In this document: positions 1 to 10,480 of the stretch, piece by piece
Numbering within the stretch: the first letter of the stretch is position 1
How the letters are laid out: the number at the start of each line of letters is the position of its first letter
Assembly (NCBI GenBank): GCA_022747635.1
Contig: JAKTNV010000041.1
Location: forward strand, 4,262,953-4,326,952
Source of the DNA: Hetaerina americana
Taxonomy: Eukaryota; Arthropoda; Insecta; Odonata; Calopterygidae
Length of the DNA stretch: 64,000 nucleotides
Direction: 5' to 3'
The notes under the pieces: model-generated
What the model was told of the DNA's origin: nothing
The model's database searches: none
The model's input: only the letters and a program-made list of their open reading frames with translations
Program-made: the position numbers and the translations under genes

Positions 1-800
1 TAATCTAGCTGATATCTTCCTGAGTCACCTGGCATTTTCCATGTATACCTGCGTCTTTTGTGGTGTCTAAACCAAGTGTTGGTGATGACTAACCCCTGTC
101 TCCTGCAGAACTCAACTGCTTTCTCCCCGCGGTCATTCCTCGTGCCTAAACCGTAGTCGCCCACCTCATCACCATCTCTTCCTTCGCCTACCGTCGCATT
201 CCAATCCCCCATCACTATCAAATGTTTCCCTGCAGGAACACACGCGATCATGTCCTATAACTGATCGTATATCCTATCGACCTCTTCTTCCTTATGGTTG
301 CTCGGTGGCATGTATACCTGAATAATAACTAAGTTCGTCGGTTCTGCTTTTATCTCCACTAGTAGTATTCTATCCGTTACCTGCTCTATGTTGACTACGC
401 TTCTTCCTACCTCTTCATTTAATACTATGGCAACCCCTCGTTGGCTCTCGTCCCCACCGCTGTATATTATTCTACACTTATCACTCCAGTAATCCCCGCT
501 ATCTTTCCATCTCACCTCGCATAGACCTAAAATATCTATATTTCCCCTTTCCATCTCTCGCTTAACATTCTCCAATTTCCCTGTCCTCATCCTTGTCCTA
601 ACATTCCACGTTCCTATTCTAACTAATTTGGTTTTCTTCTCCTGCGTCTTCTGTCCTGCTGCTGCTGGTTTTCCCTTGCAAGGGTTTCGTGGGATGACGA
701 CCGCGGAAGCCTTGCCTCCCCCGCTGCCGGGCACGACACACGGCCGATTGGGCCGAGCCCCGTGGTTGCCAGGACTCAAAATATCTCTATTGTCCATCAT
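1..800 (-). pseudogene. Non-LTR retrotransposon endonuclease (EEP/APE-type), broken, runs off left edge
   Basis: This encodes the apurinic-like endonuclease domain of a LINE, which nicks target DNA to prime reverse transcription. It belongs to the type often auto-annotated as craniofacial development protein 2-like. Reading on the minus strand from about 797, the motifs appear in order: GTWNVRTRMRTGK (the Asn motif), LGLCEVRW (the catalytic Glu), RGVAIVLNEE, then LVIIQVYMPPSN. A stop codon at 255-257 interrupts the frame. The same frame then continues with GKHLIVMGDWNATVGEG (the Asp/Asn motif), VITNTWFRHHKRR and YTWKMPGDSGR up to the window edge. It is therefore an endonuclease with one premature stop and not a host gene. 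The reverse transcriptase would lie beyond position 1. Relatives occur at 1345-1720, 45800-46720, 49130-49330 and 51680-52460. Confidence 0.85.
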
Positions 801-819
801 ATTTTTCTAGGGAATGATA

Positions 820-1085
820 ATTGAGGTGGTTTCCCGTTGCCTTCCTCAATAGTGTTTTTAACGTGACACCATCACTTACTGGCCGCCCCACTGGGGTCAG
901 ACGCCATTGCAGCCGCCTCACTGAGGAACAGACGCTGCGTGGACTACCTTTCGTCTGGCTCCTAACCTTCGACCTATCTGGCATGGGTGACCCTACCAGG
1001 AGCAATTTTTATTACTCCCGCCAGCACAGCTCTAGGGGTCATCGGAACGCACAAGCCCTTCCACCACGTCAAGGTTGTAGTCCGG
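820..1085 (-). mobile_element. 5' segment of the same LINE, upstream of the endonuclease
   Basis: This stretch sits immediately 5' of the endonuclease on the minus strand. It is repeated in the opposite orientation at 5215-5465. The two copies share a translated stretch with GSPMPDRSKVR, KGSPRSV, RRLQW, GRPVSDxVTLKTLL. The position suggests the LINE 5' region or a short leader ORF. That the protein frame is meaningful is an inference from the matching frames. Confidence 0.6.
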
Positions 1086-1087
1086 GG

Positions 1088-1155
1088 AGGGATATATACA
1101 TATACATGTATATATATTTATATATACGTACATATACATATATACACACAGGATC
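1088..1155. repeat. TA/TACA microsatellite
   Basis: Imperfect alternating TA with TACA and TGTA interruptions. It lies directly beside the LINE 5' segment. Confidence 0.9.
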
Positions 1156-1344
1156 GGTCTAAAAAAGTAAGTAGAATGATTTTTTCTCGCCGATGCGCAC
1201 GGAAAGTCTTGGGAAAGCAACGTGACCACGTCAGTTGTCTGCGGGCCGTAATGGTGTAAGGATCGCCGCTAGACTGGAAACCTCTTCGAGGGTCGCATCA
1301 CAAATTCATCATTCCACTGAGCAAGGATACGCGATAGAATTTGG

Positions 1345-1720
1345 TGCCACGCCCAGTTTCGTGAACCAAGTTGGTCGGTTCTGCTTTTACCTCTACCAGC
1401 AATATTCTATCCGTTTTTTGCTCTATGCTCGATTAGTTCCGTCCTTCCTTTTTATTCAACACCAATGCCACCCCTCGTTGGCTCTCCTATACACTTCTCT
1501 CTGTAACTATCACTCCAGTAATGCCCCACTCTCATTCCATCTTACCTCGCATGGACCGAAAATGTCTGCATATCCTCTCTCGATCTCTTGCTCTCTATTT
1601 TCTAACATTCCCGACCTCAACATCGTCCTAACATCCCAAGTCCACAGTCTCACTGGTTCGGTGCTTTTCCGCTGTGTACGCTGTGCTATTCCTGTCGGTC
1701 CTCTCCCCCCCAGGCGAGAT
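1345..1720 (-). mobile_element. Second, more degraded LINE endonuclease fragment
   Basis: On the minus strand this region aligns by eye with the 310-620 stretch of the first endonuclease. It holds the same order of features: a tract matching TWxVRT..., the region around the catalytic Glu, and the run corresponding to RGVALVLN and the following strand. Frameshifts and deletions break it. It is not colinear with the 1-800 copy and so is a separate insertion. Confidence 0.65.
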
Positions 1721-3265
1721 TTGGTCCAGCGAGCCGATTCACGGAAATTTAAAAATCAAGGCCAAATGAACGAACTTGCGATACATATTTTTGGATGATT
1801 TTCATCGGAAGAGAAACATGACCCCTGTGAACGTGAATTCACGAAACGATAAGGTTCGTTTGCCTCATGATAACCTTCGAGTACATCATTGAAGTACAAC
1901 ATAAATAAACTTCGTCAAATCGAAAATTCGCATGGAGTTATTGCACACTGATATCAATAGCATGAAGTGCAATGCTAATTAGAGATGTACTGAACAAACT
2001 TCCGTTGAATCATTTCGTAATCGGCACTCGCGGCCATTTTTATGTCAATCCTGCCATGTTTCCTTGAACGGCGAAGTGCTCTGAAATGGTTCGATTGGCA
2101 CCAAACGTATAATGTGGCTGATAATATCACCGTGGATGGAGTCATGCAGACGAGTACCGGGCGCCATCACCACGTACGCAAAGGGTAGGAGTGCCCGCAG
2201 CACCACTGCGACCTCCCAAAGCAACTGAGAGTATCGTATTTAGGGTCTACTGCGTTACATACGACCCCATTTAGAGACGCACGCAGCTTAGCGACCACAC
2301 TCCAGGATGCGAACCCTTCGGTCGCTGTGATGAGATGAGCGCAGATTTGAATAAAGGCAGATGAGTTATACATCTTTGAAATGCGGATGAGGAGCAAAAT
2401 GGAAACAATAAAATGCAGATCGGGAGGGGAAAGCTAGGGGTAAGTGTGCCAGTAAAAGGGGAAGAGAGGCGGGCGCAGCTTGGCATTCGAGGAAGGCAGG
2501 GCAGGTGGGTGCCGGAGTCACTGGAAAGAAATGAGATGCCGAAGACGGCGGCGGCGAGGGGAGAATGCAGGGAGAAAGGGGGAGGAGGAAGGAAAGAGTA
2601 CAGGCATTTTGGATGGAATCGAGGAGGGCGGTTGAAAGTGCGCCGATGCAAAGGATGCGAGCTATCGCGTTACGTAAAATGGTTAAGGATACTATGCCCC
2701 CCTTCAGTTATGTCTTACGAGAACAGTGGTGTACAGTGTCAGGGTTCATCAAAACCCTACCCTTTTCCAGTGGACTACTGCTTAGAATAATAAAGATATG
2801 CTTGCCGGTTCGACTTGCGTCCAATCTCTCCCAACATGACAAAGCCAACGAAGCAAATGCTCCCCACTATTACCTAAACCAAGAGCATTCACGTTCTTTG
2901 GTCGACATTCATACTTATCCTGCCATAACACCAAGGGTCACTTTTATATGAATACATCACACCTGTATATGTGCGCACAACACGCTTCCGAATTTTTGAT
3001 TCCTTGGAACTATAAAATTACACCAAAGGAGAGTGAAATACAGATAATTCTAAATTTGGGGTTAATTACCAGAGCGTGCGGAGTGTCGGACGGGATGCGG
3101 GCGGTGTAACATGCTTGCTCTGTTTATTTTATTTGTCGCCTCATCTCAAATTTATAGTTTATTCCTTTTGATTTAATTTTCGCGATAACAACGTTAAGGG
3201 TTAAATAGGCCATGGCGCATCGTACGTATACATTTGAAGCTTTATTGGATTAGGCGCCGGCGAAA
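1721..3265. other. Unassigned intergenic sequence
   Basis: No domain, RNA gene or recognised repeat was found. The short open frames at 2271-2790 are low-complexity, with purine-rich GGA/GAG runs, and overlap on both strands. That is the behaviour of chance frames. The part from about 2950 to 3200 is AT-rich. Confidence 0.5.
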
Positions 3266-3268
3266 AAA

Positions 3269-3270
3269 AA

Positions 3271-3301
<31 letters not shown>

Positions 3302-3352
3302 TACAGGTATATATATATGTATATCTATATATATGTATGTGTGTGTGTGTGT
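3269..3352. repeat. TA microsatellite followed by a TG tract
   Basis: Alternating TA with TATG and TACAGG interruptions, ending in a GTGTGT run. Confidence 0.9.
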
Positions 3353-3355
3353 GTT

Positions 3356-5190
3356 TCTTGGCCGAAAAAAAGGGGAGAAGGAAAACATTATGCATTAATC
3401 CGCAGCTCATACCATCAATTTCATAATGAAATTCGTTTAATTTGTGTTCCATACGTTTCGGACGTGTTTCCCAGGATACAAAGCAAGCGCACATTGGAGA
3501 TAAACCTCTCGTCCCGCACACACACCCTTCCCCCCCCTCCGGCCACCCTTCCACCCCCTTCACCCTCCCACCCACCCCATTCACCCTCCCAAACCCCCCA
3601 CGGGAGATGAATGAACGAACGAATGCCGAGGCGGCGTCTGACGCAAATGGCTTCTTTTTTTTTTGAACAAATCAAGATTAAAATCTTCCACACTCCCGAA
3701 CGTCGTGAATGGCCCCCGGGGGGAATTAAAAAAAGGATAAAAAGCAGGGCAGGACGAAACAAAAAAGGGTTAGGCGATGTGGGAGAGAAAGGCCCCTTTC
3801 TCCGCTGATTGACATTTACTGGTGCTCCTCGCGGCGCCTCCTCCCGGTGGTCGATACGCACCCGCGGAGGGCACGCGCACCCGATTGGCCCCAAAAGGGC
3901 GGGCGTGACTGCGATGCCGAACCGTCGCCGCTCGGCACCCGAGGCAGGGTCCAGGGCCCCTCCCTCGTTGGTCAAGAGCCCCACCACGCCGCTAACCCTT
4001 CAAATCTCCACCATTCCGATCTCCTTCGATGAAGCTTCCGAACCCTACGATTAGTGGGAATCTTCCTCGATATATAGTATATTTCCATGGCTGCTGTCTC
4101 GAACACGCCTCGGACGGCTCTCGCGATGTTGGACACGACCAAACGAAACCGAAGGCCAACTGCGAACGTATATGCTGCAGAATAATGCGACGGAAAATGT
4201 TTCGGAACACCTTATCCTTTTCAGGAAACGACTCCGTGGAATATTGCCGGTCTACTGATGAGAGAGCAGGAGGCACGAGTACCTCATAAGGAGGCAATTG
4301 AGACGCAGGCCAAAGGAGGAGGAATGAAGCTGGAAGGCAAGGGGGGGGGGGGCGAAATTACGCCGGGGGATTTGAGGAAGGCCGGAAAAACAGTTGGCAG
4401 TTAGGAGGACACTTGGGGGGCAAATGAAAAACATGTAGAGGGAAGCCCTTCCAAAATCCACAATGCGGTGCGGCCGCAGTCTCCAGGGGCCGCCGCGCTA
4501 ACCCCTCCGAATTCGGAAGACGAGGGCGCAACGATCTTGCTAAAGCACTGGAAAAAATCAAGAGTGATTTTAAATAGCATAAACTTGTACTGATGAGCTA
4601 GAGATCTGTTACACCTCGAATCAGCCCGGCAAACAGTTGCAGCCAAACGCCTACACAGTGTCATTGAGACATTCGCCATTGCTAGATGCGCTTAGCCAAT
4701 TAGCCCCACGGATTTCAGGCCGATTCGCATCCTAAACGTAACTTAATCCAATGCTGCAGATTCACAAACGGCCTGAAATGATGGGACGGCGTGAGCGAGT
4801 CTTATTCCCGCCCGAACGACCTCGCATGCGTCGCACTCGGATGTATACGTACCTCGTCCTCATCGGCGAATGGCAGGCCGCACTCTCCCCCCCCCCCCTA
4901 AGAGCGGCTCACAATTAATACGGAGGAGGTGCAACGCACATCACTCCCCTGACCTCCAACGCCGCCCCCTGACCACCTTCCAATCAGTTACGATTTCTAA
5001 TCTCTCGACAGTTTTATTCTTTACTCGTTCAATTGAAAACCACGGAAACTCTTCAATCTATTTAAACATAATGTGGATGGGCTGCTGCAAAATGATGATC
5101 TCAATTTCAATAACATCTAAGAAAAATTAACTGATGGTACTTACACTTCTCTCCACTCCCTTAGCACTTACTCGCATAATGTCTTTCAAA
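3356..5190. other. Unassigned sequence, partly GC-rich
   Basis: It contains pyrimidine-rich C runs (3525-3605), a GC-rich patch (3800-4010) and poly-G and poly-C runs near 4341 and 4890. No coding domain or splice-supported exon was recognised. The frames here overlap on both strands. Confidence 0.5.
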
Positions 5191-5214
5191 ATGAATGCAA
5201 AAATTTCCTTTCGG

Positions 5215-5465
5215 TCCCTACCCATTGACTAAAACCTTGACCTGGTGGAAAGGCATGCTGGTTCTGATGACCCCTGGGGCTCTACTGCCGCGATCAATAT
5301 TTGCCCTGGTAGGGTCGCCCATGCCAGATAGGTCGAAGGTTAGGCGCCCGACGAAAGGTAGTCCACGCAGCGTCTTTTCCTCAGCGAGGCGGCTGCAGTG
5401 GCATCTGACCCCAGCGGGGCGGCCAGTAAGTGATGAGGTCACGTTAAAAACACTATTGATGAAGT
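5215..5465 (+). mobile_element. Copy of the LINE 5' segment (inverted relative to 820-1085)
   Basis: The translated stretch GSPMPDRSKVR, KGSPRSVFSS, RRLQW and GRPVSDEVTLKTLL matches the 820-1085 segment on the opposite strand. No endonuclease follows it, so this is an isolated fragment. Confidence 0.65.
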
Positions 5466-5574
5466 AACCTCAATTACGTATAAATACAGTATTGTGGATG
5501 GCCGGAGCAAACGTATTCTCCATACTTATCTTTATTATTTTAAATAATTAAAATTTCAGGGATTCAATAATTTC

Positions 5575-5695
5575 AAATGCGAGAAATTACAAGAGTGCAC
5601 AGAATCGTTCGCCCGGCCGGGAATTCGAACCCAGATCCCTCTAATACCAGCTCTTATGCTCTCACCCATTCAACTTCCGAGACGCCCTCTCTCCA
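5575..5695 (-). mobile_element. tRNA-like SINE head (family A, divergent)
   Basis: Read on the minus strand, this has a degenerate tRNA form: a Pol III B-box-like GATCTGGGTTCGAATTCC and an A-box-like region upstream. The same arrangement heads the better-preserved family A copies at 23468-24096 and 57090-57310. Confidence 0.5.
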
Positions 5696-5699
5696 TCCC

Positions 5700-6125
5700 C
5701 AGGCGCACCAGCACTGGCCAAGCACCAGCCTGATTCCCAGGATCAGAGAGGATTTCGAGTGTCCGAATATGCAGCGAAAGTCGCGGGGTTGAAAAATGAA
5801 GCTTGTGGGCAAACCCGCGCGCGGAGTGCGGCTGAAGGCGAAAGTGGTGCGGCGGGACTGTGGTCCAGTGGTCCAGCGGGAGTTGGGTCGGACTCGGCCT
5901 GATTTCCCCGCAGTCAAATCCCAGCGATGCGCGTGCGGCAGGACCTTCCGGGTACGTGAGCAGGGACCGCCACGGGTGGCGCACCACTCACTCCCGGCAT
6001 CCCCCGTCGACGCGCGAATCCCCCCGCGCACCTTGGGGTCACTCACTCGAGGAAGATTGGGCGGAGAGTTCAAACTACTACTCCCCCCCCCCGCCCCCTA
6101 ACGAGGTCGGATAACGCAATCACTA
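5700..6125. other. GC-rich unassigned stretch
   Basis: High GC with open frames on both strands at once, which is expected from composition alone. No domain was recognised. Confidence 0.45.
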
Positions 6126-6127
6126 GC

Positions 6128-6320
6128 AGTAGTTATTAGGGGAGGTGGAGACCGACAGCTGATGCCATTTGCGCCCTTAGGGACGGATGGGAAAGGAGGA
6201 AGGGTGGAGAGAAACCCGGCGTCGGCATTAGTCCACCTACTCTTAATGAAAGGCTCCAAGGAGTCCGGAGTTTAACGTTCCTTCCGACGGACGCCGTACT
6301 CGCTCAAAATGCTCGCTCTA
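6128..6320 (-). mobile_element. SINE family B, truncated copy
   Basis: It carries the family B body: GACCGACAGCTGA, a match to ATTTGCGCC, AGAAACCCGGCGTCGGCATT, and CGGACGCCGTACTCGCTC. The tRNA-like head is missing because the copy stops where the neighbouring LINE fragment begins (about 6320). Fuller copies lie at 8262-8575, 28075-28385 and 46955-47268. Confidence 0.8.
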
Positions 6321-6324
6321 ATTA

Positions 6325-7090
6325 TATTGACGTTATGTCTCCTACTGCAGTACGATGGGGGTAATAATGGATTTTCAGCATTATCATTAAAGAGACGCCC
6401 TAAAGAGATTTCATATGTAATTTAACCTTCGCTTCATAGAGTGATTCCCGGCCTAGCTGCTCTAATATTTTGGATACGCTACTAAGTTTATCATAACGTT
6501 TTACAGATTTAGCTCCTCTACGCAACACGCGATCCAAACCGGCAATAAATCCTATTTATTAAACATCCCATATACATCTACGTAATACCCCGAAATCCGC
6601 TAAAAGGGCGTGTGGCGGGGGGTGTTAGGTCACCACCCGTAAAAGAGAATAAAACACAGGCAACACCAGCATATTTATGAAAAGCTACACCCATAGAGCG
6701 TATATATTCATGCAACAACCTTTCAAATTACACGTATGCAAATACACATACCATCAACTAGCAAGCACATGCACTTTAGAATGTCGTAAAAATTTATCCA
6801 ATAACGTGTAAGCTAGAATTTGAAAAGCAAGAAGGGGAAATTCCACTGCCACATGGACATGCAACATACAATGGTCTCCGCCCTCAAGAAACACCACCGG
6901 TAGCATATTCTAATTGAGGCCTAACCAGCGAAATGTAACATTTCTCTCTAAACTTCCCCAATGCTCTTCTTATAAATTCTAATTTTATGTTAATTTGTCC
7001 CCGATTGTGTTTCATCCAGGAGAAGTCGCGAGTGAGTGTAACGCCTAGGTATTTAATCGAGTCTACACATTCCATCTCGGTACTCCTGAT
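6325..7090 (-). mobile_element. CR1/Jockey-like LINE, C-terminal reverse transcriptase region, with an internal insertion
   Basis: On the minus strand, 7090-6900 encodes the post-catalytic part of a non-LTR reverse transcriptase: CVDSIKYLGVTLTRDFSW, then LVRPQLEYAT. The protein continues only at about 6545, with LDRVLRRGAKSVKRYDKL and SSVSKILEQLGRESL, down to about 6330. About 350 bp (6546-6898) with no LINE protein lies between. Part of that insert (6570-6650) resembles the 3' end of the same LINE family (TACATCTACGTAATACCCCG and a GTGTGGCGGGGGGTG run). The whole is a dead fragment. Confidence 0.75.
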
Positions 7091-7099
7091 GAAGTAGGC

Positions 7100-8255
7100 G
7101 TTTGGGCACGGAGGGCGAGTTTCGATTGCTGCCCATCGAGGGCCGTGAGCGCATATTTCGCAGGGGCGGCACGTGCACACACGAGCACATTCGAGAAAGA
7201 GGTGGCCCTCTGACGATGACCAGCAGGGCACACGATAGGAGAAGTGCCCCTCTAACGAGCGTCGGCCGGGTTGCCGCTGATGGTCCGAAGCAGAAGCGGG
7301 GTGGATGTCCAGATTTGCATGGAGCTAAAACGCTCGAAATTAAATTATCCGGGGAAGGAAGTGGGCCGAGGGCAGCAACGAACTCGCCCGTTGGATTGCG
7401 TGGTGGTGCCATTTCCGGCCACTCCCCTCCCCCTCGATCGCCACCCTCCCCGAGTGATCCACCACCGGCGGAGGAGAGTTATCTGCAGCCACACTCATTC
7501 CCCTTCGCCATTAGACCCTCTCCGGAAATTACCCGCCTACATCAAGGCTCGCTTCTTGGGACGACCTCCGCTCACGCCCCACTGGAGACCGGGGTCGAAG
7601 GAGTCTCCGGACCCATCTGGGCTCGTGGCTCAACGTAGATGACGAGACATCAACGTCGTCGCCCTCCACATCGATGTCAACATCAGTGAGTTAGGGCAGG
7701 CAGGTCGACATCACACTTAATATATCGACATATCGAAGTGTCGCTCAACCGAAGAAGAGAGAAAAGAGAAGACATTTTGTGTGAAACGATGAGGGTTGAA
7801 AAGTAGGAGGACTTGATTGAGGAAATGGTTCTGCCACGAGAGGATTATGTTGAGCGCAGTACTTTAAATGTCATGCTAATTAGTGTTCGATAGTTTTCCA
7901 AGAGCTTCGAAGACATGCCCCTTCCGATCGTTAAAAGGCCGATTTCAAAATACATGTGTGTACACGGACACAGTGGAATGAGTTCTTCGAATATCACCAT
8001 CTATGACTATTTGAGGCTGGGGTTCTCAAGCACGTTCCAAGTAATCATGCAGGGTAATACCTTTTCAATTTCCATTATTTCTTTCAAAATGATACCTAGT
8101 CCTCATTGGGAATCCATTTTGGATTGAATCAGATATGGCGGGGTGCGTTTCACCGAGAGGGTTATTAATGACCAAACAAAGTGTAAAAAAGTAAATGACT
8201 TTAGGTGGTGTGTTGCCTCCCTTTCATTTCCAACTTTGAACTAACTGCTGGAAAC
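7100..8255. other. Unassigned sequence; GC-rich first half
   Basis: Between 7100 and 7640 long frames open on both strands, which reflects GC-rich composition. No domain, signal peptide or splice-supported exon was recognised. From 7700 to 8255 the sequence is ordinary and AT-balanced. Confidence 0.4.
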
Positions 8256-8261
8256 CATAGT

Positions 8262-8575
8262 AGTAGTAGTATTTAGGGGAGGCGACCGACAGCTGAGGTC
8301 ATTTGCGCCATAGGGGATGGACAGGAAAGGATGAAGGGTGGAGAGAAACCCGGCGTCGGCATTAGCCTACTCTTTACGAAAGGCGCCAAGGGGTCCGCAG
8401 TTTAACGTCCCATCCGACGGACGGCGTACTCACTCAAAGTGCTCTCCACAAAGCACCTCAAGTAGGGATAGAGATACCTCTGAAAAATATTCAACACCGC
8501 CGGGATATGAACCCGCGCCCTCTAGGTGGGAAGCCAGTACGTTAGCCCCCGCACAATCTCGATCCCCTTATCAGT
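8262..8575 (-). mobile_element. SINE family B, near-complete
   Basis: On the minus strand the tRNA-like head is at about 8575-8480, with B-box-like GGTTCATATCCCGG. The body follows, and a TAC/TAG triplet-repeat tail lies at 8262-8275. Family B sequences such as GGCGCCAAGGGGTCC and CCGACGGACGGCGTACTCAC are intact. The apparent open frame through it is not a gene. Confidence 0.85.
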
Positions 8576-9350
8576 TCAGAAATTGAATCCTTTATGTAAT
8601 TAGGTGGCTCCTTCAGTCATGAGGACACCTGTTTTCAGATCACTATTTCGTTCAATCCACATTATTTTCTGCTGGAAATAAATTTTTCTAAAAATTAAGG
8701 TAACAACTTATGTTACTTAGAAATTATTCGAGATCTTACGGTGAAAAATTCAGCGTAAACCTTAACCTAACCACGGTGTTTAACCAATTTGTCTTGGCTT
8801 CATTAATTGCATTTTCTCCAGTGGGTGATAAACATTAAATTCATATTCACATTGCAACTCATAAAAATTACTCCTCTTCCTGATATTTTTATCAAATTAA
8901 TCGTCTGCCAAAAATTGTGGAAGAATACATTAGGTGTCCAAAATGTGAATCAAACATAAATAAACCTGCTTGCTATGCATGCAATAACCTGTGGTGTTAA
9001 CCACTTCAAGCTCGCTAATACCCAAAGAATTTTCCAATTCAATTTGCATGCCTTTCCGAAGCCAACACGTTTCCTTAATGAATTTCACTTTCACTGGCGC
9101 GATGGTTCGATATCATACCATCAATGCCCTTAATCAGCATCATACCTTCGACTCTCTTGACTAACGCAAAATATCAGCGTAAAATATTATTTCAGTACAT
9201 ACAATATTGCCTATAATCTTATGAAGTGTAGGTGTATGTATGTAATCCGGCAACTCGTTCATTTTTCTTACATTCAGGTTACACCCCAAATCAGTCATAA
9301 AAGAGTTAGGCACTGACTAAGAATGACATAAAAAATAATATTTTATTTCT
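8576..9350. other. Unassigned AT-rich sequence
   Basis: No repeat or coding signal was recognised. Confidence 0.5.
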
Positions 9351-9354
9351 ATTA

Positions 9355-9480
9355 TTATTATTAGGTAATCTACCGGTTACGGTAGGATTTGGATTGGCAC
9401 AGCGACCAAATAAATATCTTTTTACTTATATATTAGTATATATATTTAAACGATATATTCATATACTCTCCTAACAAAAC
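9355..9480 (+). repeat. PLE-type terminal repeat fragment
   Basis: It begins with a run of ATT repeats, then GTAATCTACCGGTTACGGTAG, GGATTTGGATTGGCACAG and ACCAAATAAATAT, and later CTCCTAACAAAACACA. The same block occurs at 18190-18292 (minus), 19886-19970 and 58735-58815. At 19886 it lies beside PLE sequence, which is why I link it to PLEs. Confidence 0.6.
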
Positions 9481-10160
9481 ACAGCCCAACATCCTACTCT
9501 ACAGCAAGCTCCTCTTCAGCTCTATACACTTCCTCCTTTCCATCCAACATCCCTAATCCATTCCTACCCCTTCCTCGTTTGCCTAACATTCTCCCCTCTG
9601 CAATCAGAGTCTTCAGCATCCCATGACCTCTGTATTTGGTCATTATAAAGGCACTGGCAATCGTTGGATCAAGAGTAGGAGTTGGCAAATAGGCAAATTC
9701 TCGGATGAAAATATCGTGGCCGTTCATGGCAGACAGAAGCCCAAAGCATGCATAAAAATTCTCAAATCAAATCGTAGGTCAACAATTATTATGTACAAAA
9801 CCATTTCTTAAAGGCAAGAAATCACTTCTACTCACTCTTACGAAAAAAGTAAATCTTGCAAGAAACATCAGTACCACGATGAGTAATGCACGGCGGAATT
9901 TATCTCGTCCTCTCGATTTTTGTGAACCGAATGATTGCGCACGGATTTGCTGGATCGCCCCACGCGTAGTAGTGCTGTTGCATTGAGCACGCGGTGGTGG
10001 GCAATTGAACTCGGGGGCGCCGGCCGAGGTTGGATTCCTTCTTGGCTCGGGAGGGATTCTTTCTTGGCTCGGATTGTAAATAAATACTAAATACTGGACA
10101 AGGGGAATATGTGTACAAGCTAACAAATAATTAAGATTTATCAGAAGAGTATTGGCTAAA
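9481..10160. other. Unassigned sequence
   Basis: No domain or known repeat was recognised. A short direct repeat TTCTTGGCTCGG occurs twice near 10037 and 10062. Confidence 0.45.
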
Positions 10161-10164
10161 TGTG

Positions 10165-10480
10165 ATAATAATTTTTAATCATCACTCAATGGAGCGAAGG
10201 TTGAATTACAGATTAAATCTCTTGCATATATTGGAAAGACGTCTCTTTAGCAATGATGTAGAAAATGCATTATTACCCCCATCGTACTATGGTAGGAGAG
10301 ATCATGTCAGTAAAATTAGAGAGATCAGAAGTAGAACGGATAGATTTAAGATGTCATTTCGCCCACGGACGAAAAGAGATCAGAATAACGTTGTCCGACC
10401 GCACTAGGAGGGCAAAGTATTTTAGGTCAAACCCCCTGCCACACACCCTAGCTGTATGGGGCAAGCGGTTATTCCCACTT
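10165..10480 (+). mobile_element. CR1/Jockey-like LINE 3' end fragment
   Basis: The plus strand encodes the extreme C-terminus of the LINE protein: RRLNYRLNLLHILERRLFSN, then LLPPSYYGRRDHVSKI and RSRTDRFKMSF. It is followed by the family's 3' UTR with CCCCTGCCACACACCCTAGC. Other 3' ends of this family are at 12238, 21795, 25240 and 55290. Confidence 0.75.

Noticed and set aside
255..800. Host craniofacial development protein gene
   Set aside because: The frame carries LINE endonuclease motifs, has an internal stop, and related fragments occur several times in the window. The name is a common misannotation of this transposon domain.
7102..7642. 178-codon plus-strand frame as a host gene
   Set aside because: Two plus frames and one minus frame are open together in GC-rich sequence. 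The residues are Pro/Arg/Gly-rich without a motif.
8338..8586. Open frame with NPASALAYSLRKAPRGP, also seen at 28019-28303
   Set aside because: It is the SINE family B body read through. The same sequence recurs because the SINE recurs.
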